From Leptolyngbyaceae cyanobacterium M65_K2018_010 (GTDB lineage: Bacteria > Cyanobacteriota > Cyanobacteriia > Phormidesmidales > Phormidesmidaceae), in the NCBI GenBank assembly GCA_015295885.1, contig DVEE01000146.1, positions 1 to 13,775 on the forward strand: a stretch of 13,775 nt of DNA. Reading direction: 5' to 3'. The position numbers and the translations under genes are program-made. Positions 1 to 6,523 of this stretch are shown in pieces. The stretch's first letter is position 1, and each line of letters opens with the position of its first letter. The notes beneath the pieces are model-generated. The model was not told the DNA's origin, did no database searches, and worked only from the letters and a program-made list of their open reading frames with translations.

Positions 1-1348
1 AGGCCCGCCGCCAGGGGCCATTATCAAAAATGCCATGCAGGTAAGTGCCCCAGAGCGATTGGGTGCTGTCCACCACCCCCAGGCTGGGGTCTTCAAAGAG
101 AAACTCAAACTTGTGGCCCGTTTTCTCTTCCGCCTCTGCTAGGCTCAGTTGGGACCGCCCCTGGTGGAGCTCATAGCCCGCCACCGGCAATCCGTCTTGG
201 GGGTAGCGGGAACTCACGGTGCGTTGCCGGGCGATTTTTTGCTGGGTAATCACCGTTCTCATCGGGAAGAGGTCGAGGGCCGGGAAGCGACCTTCGGTGC
301 CTTCAATACCCTCAGGATCCGCTAAGAACTGGCCCATCATTTGAAATCCGCCACAAATGCCCAACACCGTGCCGCCGCCTGCCACATAGTTGCGGATCGC
401 CTCGGCCATGCCCGTGCGCTGTAGAATCAATAGATCGGCAATGGTGGTTTTGGTGCCCGGAATAATCACGGCATCCGGATAGCCGAGATCATCCTTGGGG
501 CTGAGATAGACCACCCGCACCTGGGGCTCCGCCTCGAGGGGGTCAAAGTCCGTAAAGTTGGAGATTCTGGGCAGCCGCACCACCGCAACCGTAACTTCGG
601 CTTTTTTCTGGCTGCTGGGGGTACGGTCAAAGAGACTGAGAGAGTCCTCAGCCGGCAACCGATGTTCCAGCCAGGGCACCACTCCCAGCACGGGAATCCC
701 AGTCCGGGCTTTAAGCCATTCTAGGCCCGGTTCCAACAGCTCCCGTTGGCCGCGAAATTTGTTGATAATAATCCCCTTGACCAGGGCCCGTTCCTCCGCA
801 TCCATGAGGTCTAGAGTGCCGACAATATGGGCAAAGACGCCGCCCCGATCGATATCGGCCACCAGCACAGTGGGCGCTTTGAGATGTTGGGCTACCCGCA
901 TATTGGTTAAGTCGCGGTGTTTGAGGTTGACCTCAACCGGGCTACCGGCCCCTTCACACACCAGAAAGTCGTGATCCTGTGCCAGAATCGTCAAACTCTC
1001 CTGAATCGCCTGCCAGCCGGGCTCAAAAAACTTTTCATAGTATTGCTGCGAGGTGACCTGCCCGGCCGGACGCCCCTTCAGAATCACCTGGGAGGTCATA
1101 TCGCCCTGGGGCTTGAGCAAGATGGGGTTCATTTCTACCTGGGGAGCAATGCCCGCCGCCCAGGCTTGCACCGCCTGGGCATAGCCAATTTCACCCCCAT
1201 TGGCCGTAACGTAAGCATTGAGGGCCATATTCTGCCCCTTGAAGGGAGCGACTCGCCATCCCCGCCGGGTTAATAATCGACAGAGCGCCGTGGTAATCAG
1301 CGATTTGCCAACGTGGGAGGCGGTTCCCACAACCATGATTGCTCTCAT
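1..1348 (-). CDS. cobQ: Cobyric acid synthase CobQ/CbiP, partial (3' end beyond window)
   Basis: Glutamine-dependent amidase of cobalamin synthesis that amidates peripheral carboxylates of the corrin ring to give cobyric acid; a cytoplasmic enzyme. The frame is open from the ATG at 1348 to the left edge, giving 449 codons; the family is usually about 490-510 residues, so only the last few dozen are missing. Visible: an N-terminal dethiobiotin-synthetase-like nucleotide-binding loop (VGTASHVGKS, residues 7-16), then a type 1 glutamine amidotransferase domain with the nucleophile in GICGGF (Cys about 332) and a His near the end (YLHGIF, about 438). The start is supported by GGGGAG about 7 nt upstream. 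The neighbour on the same strand ends 138 bp upstream, so co-transcription is possible. Another cobalamin gene lies at the far end of the window, about 11 kb away. Identity is confident; the missing C-terminus cannot be judged. Confidence 0.95.
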   Translation of the reverse strand, partial: MRAIMVVGTASHVGKSLITTALCRLLTRRGWRVAPFKGQNMALNAYVTANGGEIGYAQAVQAWAAGIAPQVEMNPILLKPQGDMTSQVILKGRPAGQVTSQQYYEKFFEPGWQAIQESLTILAQDHDFLVCEGAGSPVEVNLKHRDLTNMRVAQHLKAPTVLVADIDRGGVFAHIVGTLDLMDAEERALVKGIIINKFRGQRELLEPGLEWLKARTGIPVLGVVPWLEHRLPAEDSLSLFDRTPSSQKKAEVTVAVVRLPRISNFTDFDPLEAEPQVRVVYLSPKDDLGYPDAVIIPGTKTTIADLLILQRTGMAEAIRNYVAGGGTVLGICGGFQMMGQFLADPEGIEGTEGRFPALDLFPMRTVITQQKIARQRTVSSRYPQDGLPVAGYELHQGRSQLSLAEAEEKTGHKFEFLFEDPSLGVVDSTQSLWGTYLHGIFDNGPWRRA

Positions 1349-1475
1349 GGAGTTTCTCCCCAGGTGAATACATCCAACAACGGCGGATTCGGCCGCTTGC
1401 CCTTATAACTAGCCTGCCCCTTTCGCCCCCCTAGTGATGCAGGGGCTGTCTACAACACTACCCATGAGCGGCGGA

Positions 1476-1497
1476 GGCCAGGCCGACTAGCCTGGCC
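1476..1497 (-). other. 8-bp hairpin spanning the stop codon of the upstream small gene
   Basis: GGCCAGGC at 1476-1483 is the exact inverse of GCCTGGCC at 1490-1497, with a 6-nt loop. The TAG stop of the minus-strand gene (1489-1487) lies in the loop and the last two or three codons form one arm. No T-tract follows on the minus strand, so it is not a standard intrinsic terminator; it could still pause transcription or protect the mRNA end before cobQ. Confidence 0.45.
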
Positions 1498-1972
1498 ACC
1501 AACTAGGCCGCCGCCACCAACGGCACCATGAATTATGACAATGATCACCCCAGGTGGGGCGTAACTGAGCTGGATTCAACTGCTGTAAACCATAGCAGAC
1601 TTGACGCCCCAGGGGAGTCAGTCGGAAACGGTCAGTCAATCCCTGGCCATCCACTTCTCGGCGCAGTAGCCCCACGGCAATCAGCCACATCAGTTCATTT
1701 TCCGCCTGCAGCTCCGAGAGCGATCGCCGGCTGTAGCCATTTTTTAGCCCCTGGGGATGGCAGATTTGGCGGATGGAAATACTTTGGCCTTGCAGAGCCA
1801 GTAATAGGTCAAGTCGAAAGGGAGAGCACTTAAAGGCTCGTTCTGCTCGCTGGATCGTGCGGCGAGAAAAGTGCTGGCTGAGGGGGGAGTTCGCCTCGAC
1901 AAGGGCCATAGGGGGGTTCAAGGGTTGGACATCAGGTAACTCAATTGTAGGTTGGTTCGGGTTTCGGGGCAT
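1487..1972 (-). CDS. Small conserved cyanobacterial protein, probably Npun_F0494 family
   Basis: A 161-residue protein from the ATG at 1972. The central part (ERAFKCSPFRLDLLL, GLKNGYSRRSLSELQ, then LRREVDGQGLTDRFRLTPLG) resembles, from memory, a cyanobacteria-restricted family annotated as Npun_F0494; no molecular function is established that I know of. The pattern of short helices followed by LTDRFRLTPLGR looks like the recognition and wing part of a winged-helix fold, so DNA binding is conceivable, but this is inference. The C-terminal 23 residues hold six Trp with Arg and Cys. No signal peptide or obvious membrane span. The start is uncertain: a TTG at 1984 and an ATG at 1909 are in frame and none has a good ribosome-binding site. 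It lies upstream of cobQ on the same strand with a 138-bp gap, and diverges from glgX. Confidence 0.7.
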   Translation of the reverse strand: MPRNPNQPTIELPDVQPLNPPMALVEANSPLSQHFSRRTIQRAERAFKCSPFRLDLLLALQGQSISIRQICHPQGLKNGYSRRSLSELQAENELMWLIAVGLLRREVDGQGLTDRFRLTPLGRQVCYGLQQLNPAQLRPTWGDHCHNSWCRWWRRPSWWPG

Positions 1973-2088
1973 CCCCAGGCTCAAGGGTAGGGCTAGGGAT
2001 CTGCCCCGCAGGTTAGCCTAGACCGATGGGTCGGCAGTTCTGGCTTCGATCCGCTCCTGGGGTTTCATTTTGGTGCTCCGTGAGCGAC

Positions 2089-2113
2089 TTGCAGGGGGGG
2101 CCAATGGTAGAAT
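2089..2113 (+). promoter_or_regulatory. Possible extended -10 promoter for glgX
   Basis: The sequence TGGTAGAAT (2105-2113) reads as an extended -10 (TG-N-TAGAAT), 63 nt before the glgX start. A TTGCAG at 2089-2094 precedes it with a 13-nt spacer, too short for a usual -35, so recognition would rest on the extended -10. This falls in the 203-bp divergent gap. It is a consensus match only. Confidence 0.3.
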
Positions 2114-2175
2114 GACCGGCGAAATGGCAGGTTCTGAATAGACCCCTGAACTGCCGTGCTTGGCTTTGAAGGTCG

Positions 2176-4245
2176 ATGGCTCTCAACGTTTTGCCTGGGC
2201 AAAGTTATCCTCTCGGGGCTACCCTATACGCCATTGGAGTGAATTTCTGCCTCTATTCCAAACATGCTACCGGGGTAGATTTACTGCTATTCGCCTCAGA
2301 GAATATCCTGGAGCCCAGTCACGTCATTACCCTGGACCCTAGCAGAAATCGCACCTCGTTTTACTGGCATGTGTTTGTGCCGGGGCTGAAGGCGGGCCAG
2401 GTCTACGCCTACCGGGTACATGGCCCCTTCGATCCGGCCCATGGGCATCGGTTTGATGGCCATAAGGTATTGTTGGATCCCTATGCCCGGGTGATCATCG
2501 GGGACGACCTCTACGATCGCAAGGCCGCCATTGCCCCCGGAGATAACTGCGCCACGGCTCTGAAGGGAGTGGTCGTCGATAGCCGCAGCTACGACTGGGA
2601 GGGCGATCGCCCTCTACAGATTCCCTACGCCAGTAGCGTCATCTATGAAATGCATGTGGGTGGGTTTACCCAGCATCCCTCCTCGGGGCTACCGGAGGAA
2701 AAACGGGGTACTTTCGCCGGGGTCATTGACAAAATCCCCTACCTGCAATCCCTGGGGGTGACGGCTGTGGAACTGTTGCCCATCCACCAGTTTGATCCCC
2801 AAGACGTGCAGCCAGGGCTGGTGAACTATTGGGGCTATAGTACCCTGGGCTTTTTCGCTCCCCACCGCGCCTATAGCTCTCGCAAGGATCCCCTGGGGCC
2901 AGTCACCGAATTTCGCGACATGGTCAAAGCTTTGCACCGGGCCGGCATTGAAGTGATTTTAGACGTGGTCTTTAACCACTCGGCAGAGGGCAACCACCAG
3001 GGGCCAACCCTCAGCTTTAAGGGCATTGACAACAGCACCTACTACCTGCTCGAAAGCAATCCCGCCTACTACGCCAACTACAGTGGCTGCGGCAACACCC
3101 TAAAGGCCAACCATGCGGTGGTGGGCCGCCTGATTTTAGATAGTCTGCGCTACTGGGTGGCCCAGATGCATGTAGACGGGTTTCGCTTTGACCTGGCCTC
3201 CGTGCTGTCCAGGGACATGGCGGGTAACCCGCTGGAAGATCCTCCGATTCTCTGGAGCATCGAGTCAGATCCAGTTTTAGCAGGCACAAAACTCATCGCC
3301 GAGGCCTGGGATGCGGCCGGGCTGTACCAGGTTGGCAGCTTCATTGGCGATCGCTTCGCTGAGTGGAACGGTCCCTTCCGTGACCATGTGCGCCAGTTTG
3401 TCAAGGGCGATCCAGGTACCATCCCAAACCTGGCGGCCCGCCTTCTAGGCAGCCCCGACATTTTCCCCCAGCCCAACCGGGAACCGAACCGCAGCATTCA
3501 CTTTGTCACCTGCCACGATGGCTTTACCCTGAACGATCTAGTGTCCTACAACCACAAGCACAACGAAGCTAACCATGAGCTGAACCGCGACGGCAGCGAC
3601 GCCAACTACAGTTGGAACTGCGGCGTCGAAGGCCCCAGCCAGGATCCAGCGGTGGAACACCTGCGGCAAAGACAAATCAAAAATTTTCTCACCCTTCTGT
3701 TTGTGGCCCAGGGCACGCCCATGCTGCTGATGGGCGACGAGGTGCGCCGCAGTCAGATGGGGAACAACAATGCCTATTGCCAAAATAGTCCCCTCAGTTG
3801 GTTTGACTGGACGGCGGTAGATCGGGAACAATCCCTGCTGCGGTTTACCCAGGGGCTCATCCACACCATTCAAACGCTCAAGGTATTTCGCCTAGAACAC
3901 CTACTGCGAGTCACGGCCAGTTGGCATCCCGAACCCCACATCGTCTGGCATGGCACCCGCCTGGGCCACCCCAACTGGTCCTACCATTCCCATACCCTGG
4001 CCTTCACCCTCCGGTACCCGGTCGCCCAGGAGCAACTCCACATCATGCTGAATGCCAACTGGGAAGCCCAGGTCTTTGAGCTACCTAGCCTGGAACCCCA
4101 GGAACGCTGGCATCGCTTGGTGGATACGGCCCTCAGCCCGCCCCAGGACTTTTGCTATCCCCAGGAGTCACCGGCCGTTGAGGGCAGTCTTTACCCCGTG
4201 AGCCCCCGCTCCTCCGTTGTGCTCATCGGCCAGGCCACCCCCTAG
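2176..4245 (+). CDS. glgX: Glycogen debranching enzyme GlgX (isoamylase-type, GH13)
   Basis: Hydrolyses alpha-1,6 branch points in glycogen, with other enzymes shortening the outer chains; a cytoplasmic step of night-time glycogen use. The protein is 689 residues, normal for cyanobacterial GlgX. An N-terminal CBM48-like beta domain (about 7-125; PFDPAHGHRFD) precedes the GH13 barrel. All four GH13 signatures are present: DVVFNH (263-268), GFRFDLA with nucleophile Asp339, the acid/base Glu376 in LIAEAWD, and CHDGF with Asp448. A C-terminal beta domain follows from about 575. The start is ATG with GAAGG only 3 nt upstream, so the site is weak. It is convergent with dapF and the two stop codons overlap by 3 bp within CTAG. 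A single gene rather than a glg operon in this window. Archaeal-type TreX and plant isoamylase share the fold, but length and order fit GlgX. Confidence 0.95.
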   Translation: MALNVLPGQSYPLGATLYAIGVNFCLYSKHATGVDLLLFASENILEPSHVITLDPSRNRTSFYWHVFVPGLKAGQVYAYRVHGPFDPAHGHRFDGHKVLLDPYARVIIGDDLYDRKAAIAPGDNCATALKGVVVDSRSYDWEGDRPLQIPYASSVIYEMHVGGFTQHPSSGLPEEKRGTFAGVIDKIPYLQSLGVTAVELLPIHQFDPQDVQPGLVNYWGYSTLGFFAPHRAYSSRKDPLGPVTEFRDMVKALHRAGIEVILDVVFNHSAEGNHQGPTLSFKGIDNSTYYLLESNPAYYANYSGCGNTLKANHAVVGRLILDSLRYWVAQMHVDGFRFDLASVLSRDMAGNPLEDPPILWSIESDPVLAGTKLIAEAWDAAGLYQVGSFIGDRFAEWNGPFRDHVRQFVKGDPGTIPNLAARLLGSPDIFPQPNREPNRSIHFVTCHDGFTLNDLVSYNHKHNEANHELNRDGSDANYSWNCGVEGPSQDPAVEHLRQRQIKNFLTLLFVAQGTPMLLMGDEVRRSQMGNNNAYCQNSPLSWFDWTAVDREQSLLRFTQGLIHTIQTLKVFRLEHLLRVTASWHPEPHIVWHGTRLGHPNWSYHSHTLAFTLRYPVAQEQLHIMLNANWEAQVFELPSLEPQERWHRLVDTALSPPQDFCYPQESPAVEGSLYPVSPRSSVVLIGQATP
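4242..4245. other. Shared CTAG: overlapping stop codons of convergent glgX and dapF
   Basis: The palindrome CTAG supplies TAG to glgX on the plus strand (4243-4245) and TAG to dapF on the minus strand (4244-4242). There is no intergenic DNA, so each mRNA must either terminate inside the coding sequence of the other gene or run antisense through it. I see no hairpin with a T-tract near the junction. Confidence 0.95.
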
Positions 4246-5093
4246 GCCATCCAGGTGCCTTGGAATACTTGTTCCGCCGGCCCGGTCATATAGACTCGGT
4301 TGGTATCGGCGGACCATTCAATGTGCAGGGGTCCACCGGGCAATTCCACGGTGGCGGTGCGATCGCACACCCCATTCAAGACCCCTGCCACCAGGGAGGC
4401 GCAGGCTCCAGTGCCACAGGCGAGGGTAATCCCAGCCCCTCGCTCCCAAACCCGCATCTTTAAATAATCGGGCCGTACCACCTGGATAAATTCGACATTA
4501 ATCCGTTGGGGAAAGGCGGCGTGGTGCTCAAATTGAGGCCCCAGGGTGGCCAGGGGAATGGCCTCGACCTCCTCTACAAAGGTGACACAGTGGGGATTCC
4601 CCATGCTCACACCGGTCACCGACCAGGTTTGATCGGCCACCGTTAAGGGCACTGCCACAACCTTTTCCTGGGCCGCTGCTAGGGTAGTCGGAATTTCCGC
4701 CGCCAGCAGCAAAGGCGGTCCCATATCGACCGTCACCTGGCCATCGGGTTGCAGGGTAGGAGCAATCACCCCCGCCAGGGTGTGAATACGGTAGGTATGG
4801 GGCGCTTGGGGGGCACGACCTTCGGCGGTTTCCAGGGTTTCTAAAAACTTGGCCAGGCAGCGAATACCGTTGCCACACATCTCCGGTTCCGATCCATCGG
4901 AGTTATAGATCCGCAGGGTGTAATCGGTACCGGCCTGCCCTGGCAAAGCAAAAATCACCCCGTCGGCACCAATGCCAAAGTGGCGATCGCACCAGGCCAC
5001 CGCCTCTGCCGGGCTTAACAGCGGTTCTGGGCGATGACGGTTATCGACCAAAATAAAATCGTTGCCCAAACCGTGGTACTTACTGAACTCCAT
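4242..5093 (-). CDS. dapF: Diaminopimelate epimerase DapF
   Basis: Converts LL- to meso-diaminopimelate by a cofactor-independent two-cysteine mechanism, feeding lysine and peptidoglycan synthesis in the cytoplasm. The protein is 283 residues, as usual for the family. Two homologous halves each bring a catalytic Cys: Cys73 in MCGNGIRC and Cys226 in ACGTGACAS. The N-terminal FSKYHGLGNDF (residues 3-13) and GNPHCV (166-170) are also family hallmarks. I chose the ATG at 5093 because the conserved MEFSKYHGLGNDF begins there; a longer in-frame reading to 5201 adds 36 residues unlike any DapF. It is divergent from hfq (195-bp gap) and convergent with glgX, sharing the CTAG that holds both stops. 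Contains two HIP1 octamers. Confidence 0.97.
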   Translation of the reverse strand: MEFSKYHGLGNDFILVDNRHRPEPLLSPAEAVAWCDRHFGIGADGVIFALPGQAGTDYTLRIYNSDGSEPEMCGNGIRCLAKFLETLETAEGRAPQAPHTYRIHTLAGVIAPTLQPDGQVTVDMGPPLLLAAEIPTTLAAAQEKVVAVPLTVADQTWSVTGVSMGNPHCVTFVEEVEAIPLATLGPQFEHHAAFPQRINVEFIQVVRPDYLKMRVWERGAGITLACGTGACASLVAGVLNGVCDRTATVELPGGPLHIEWSADTNRVYMTGPAEQVFQGTWMA

Positions 5094-5259
5094 AACCCTG
5101 CTTCCGCCCAACCTACGGCTCCCATTATCAACCAAAAGGTCCAGACCTGGGCAAGCGGGCTCCGCGCTACCGCGTTCCTGGCCCAGTCCCGGTCGAGCCA
5201 AGAAATTTGCCCCACCCCTGTGCCCTAATCCCTCCCAAAGGGGTAACGTAAAACCAGCA

Positions 5260-5273
5260 GAAATTAGAAATTA
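5260..5273. repeat. Tandem GAAATTA x2 in the hfq leader
   Basis: Two adjacent GAAATTA heptamers (5260-5266, 5267-5273), an AT-rich patch in otherwise GC-rich DNA, 15-28 nt before the hfq start. It may be part of a promoter or an unstructured leader that helps ribosome loading, since the hfq ribosome-binding site (TAGG, 10 nt upstream) is weak. Function is inferred only. Confidence 0.4.
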
Positions 5274-5288
5274 GTAGGCTAAGACGCC

Positions 5289-5501
5289 ATGTCCCAAGAG
5301 TTCACCACGGGTCTTCCCAGTGCGCGGCAGGTGCAGAACCTGATTCGCGATAAAAAGACCGTTGAGGTCAAACTGCTCACCGGAGATCTGATCACCGGTC
5401 GGGTAATCTGGCAGGATCCCCACTGTATCTGCGTAGAAGCGGGTGAACAGGAGATTCACCAAATTTGGAAACAGGGTATCGGCTTTTTGAAGTACCGGTA
5501 A
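5289..5501 (+). CDS. hfq: RNA chaperone Hfq, cyanobacterial type
   Basis: A 70-residue Sm/LSm protein expected to form a homohexameric ring. The N-terminal helix (SARQVQNLIRDKKTVEVKLL, residues 11-30) is followed by the Sm1 strands (GDLITGRVIWQDPHCICV, about 32-49) and a short Sm2 (QEIHQIWKQGIGFLKYR). It lacks the Tyr-Lys-His Sm2 signature and the acidic tail of enterobacterial Hfq, as is known for cyanobacterial Hfq. In Synechocystis this family works through binding to the pilus ATPase PilB1 and is needed for motility, rather than acting as a classical sRNA matchmaker. It is divergent from dapF, and comFB follows on the same strand after 166 bp. ATG start with a weak TAGG about 10 nt upstream. 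A short stem (TGAAG/CTTCA, 5520-5536) follows the stop but has no T-tract. Confidence 0.95.
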   Translation: MSQEFTTGLPSARQVQNLIRDKKTVEVKLLTGDLITGRVIWQDPHCICVEAGEQEIHQIWKQGIGFLKYR

Positions 5502-5619
5502 ACTTCCATCCTAGTTCTGTGAAGTCCTCATCTTCAGGCTGTGGTCTGCCCCCCCAATCAGGGCACACTATAGCCACCTACCATGATCGGGATTGAGTCA
5601 TCTTCCAGTCCCTTGCTTT

Positions 5620-5635
5620 GGCAGCGGCCGCTGCC
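5620..5635. promoter_or_regulatory. Perfect 16-bp palindrome upstream of comFB
   Basis: GGCAGCGGCCGCTGCC is its own reverse complement over all 16 bp and sits 32 nt before the chosen comFB start. It could be the operator of a dimeric regulator or a structure in the mRNA leader. No assignment to a known regulator is possible from sequence. Confidence 0.45.
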
Positions 5636-5667
5636 TGTCCATTCCATTTATGGAGCGTCTGGCCCCA

Positions 5668-6222
5668 ATGACTATGACCATTGAGAAAATTGTTGAGCAG
5701 GCCCTACAAGATGGCTATTTAACTCCAGCTATGGAGGCCGAAGTTGGCCGTATTTGTGACACCGCTTCTGAACTATCCATCGAAGGGTACATGGCCCTGG
5801 ATCGCCTCATGGGCGCTCTGTTGACCGGCGAAGTGGTGGCGGTACCTCGGAAACAGTTCATCAACGTGATGGAAGAGCTAGTGCTGACAGAGGCGATTTC
5901 TCGGGTAGCTGAAATCGAGGCCACCTCTGGGAGCACCCTCGATCTGGGAGATATTGCCGCCTATGCCCTCAACCGACTGCCGCCCCTCTACGCCACCACT
6001 GAAGAGGGGGCTAACTTCCAGCGCGAAACCGCTCGGGAGGAACTGGCTGAACTGATTGCCGATCAGGTCAAACAGGCCATTGCCCGCAGCCTCGACCAAC
6101 CCGACTTTTACCCTGAACGTCAGGGGATTCAGAGGAAATCCAGTGACAGCGTGGTTAATCAGGTCAGCGCCCTTTTGCAAGATCACGCCTATAAGTTTGA
6201 AACCGTTGCCCAGCAAGGTTAG
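5668..6222 (+). CDS. comFB: ComFB-family protein (likely c-di-GMP-binding regulator)
   Basis: A 184-residue soluble protein of the late-competence ComFB family. In cyanobacteria, family members (Synechocystis Slr1970; CdgR in Nostoc) are reported as cyclic dinucleotide receptors that affect natural competence and cell size. A helical N-terminal region (IEKIVEQALQDGYLTPAMEAE, then YMALDRLMGALLTGEV) leads into FINVMEELVLTEAISRVAEI (about 64-84) and the family hallmark AAYALNRLPPLYATT (97-111). The C-terminal 70 residues are charged and helical. Start: the ATG at 5668 (MTMTIEK) or the ATG two codons later fits the family; upstream in-frame starts at 5650 and a TTG at 5593 lack support. GGAG lies 12 nt upstream. 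It follows hfq on the same strand, with a 16-bp palindrome between. Cyclic-dinucleotide binding is inferred from the family; I cannot point to the ligand residues. Confidence 0.88.
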   Translation: MTMTIEKIVEQALQDGYLTPAMEAEVGRICDTASELSIEGYMALDRLMGALLTGEVVAVPRKQFINVMEELVLTEAISRVAEIEATSGSTLDLGDIAAYALNRLPPLYATTEEGANFQRETAREELAELIADQVKQAIARSLDQPDFYPERQGIQRKSSDSVVNQVSALLQDHAYKFETVAQQG

Positions 6223-6523
6223 CCCCTGAGGGCATTGGGGTTGTAGGGGGCCGCCCTAGGAAGCGGGCCAACCACAGAATTGTGCGGTGCCCCCATCGGC
6301 CGGCCATTCCTATCGATTCTCTGTGTACTTACCACTCACCCGGCGGCAGCATCCTTCCCATCATCCCCCTATCCCGCCATCTCGCTAGCCCCCTCCATGG
6401 GTAATGACCACCGGCGGAATGGTGATTAGGCCTCCTTGTTCTAGGCGCTGTTCTAGGCGCTCAACCGCGTTCTAGGCGCTAGACCACCGGCCCACCCACC
6501 TCAGACAGAGGGGCCCACCTTCC
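6223..6523. other. Gene-free stretch between convergent comFB and ndbB
   Basis: 301 bp with no credible coding frame, tRNA or T-tract terminator. It holds several GC-rich palindromic fragments (GGCCGGCC at 6300-6307, CCTC/GAGG near the ndbB end) and the three-copy 12-bp repeat at 6438-6480. As the gap lies between two gene ends it should contain the 3' ends of both mRNAs, but I see no standard intrinsic terminator for either. Confidence 0.7.
6438..6480. repeat. Three direct copies of GTTCTAGGCGCT
   Basis: Identical 12-mers at 6438-6449, 6450-6461 and 6469-6480: the first two abut, the third follows a 7-nt spacer. The third copy runs into a small inverted repeat, TCTAG-GCG-CTAGA (6471-6483). 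The array lies 44 bp past the ndbB stop in the 3' region of that gene. It may be a local slippage duplication or a short interspersed repeat. Confidence 0.85.

Noticed and set aside
558..974. Plus-strand open frames opposite cobQ, ndbB and cobJ
   Set aside because: They are antisense to genes with clear family motifs and show Ser/Arg/Pro-rich composition typical of shadow frames in GC-rich DNA.
1349..1486. Cobalamin riboswitch upstream of cobQ
   Set aside because: I see no B12-box-like conserved core and the gap is short; nothing beyond a small hairpin is present.
5094..5201. 36-residue N-terminal extension of DapF
   Set aside because: The family starts at MEFSKYHGLGNDF; the extension is low in conserved features and falls in the divergent gap with hfq.
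5520..5536. Terminator after hfq (TGAAG/CTTCA stem)
   Set aside because: Only a 5-bp AT-containing stem and no T-tract.
5593..5667. TTG or earlier ATG starts for comFB
   Set aside because: They would translate through the 16-bp palindrome and add residues without family support or a ribosome-binding site.
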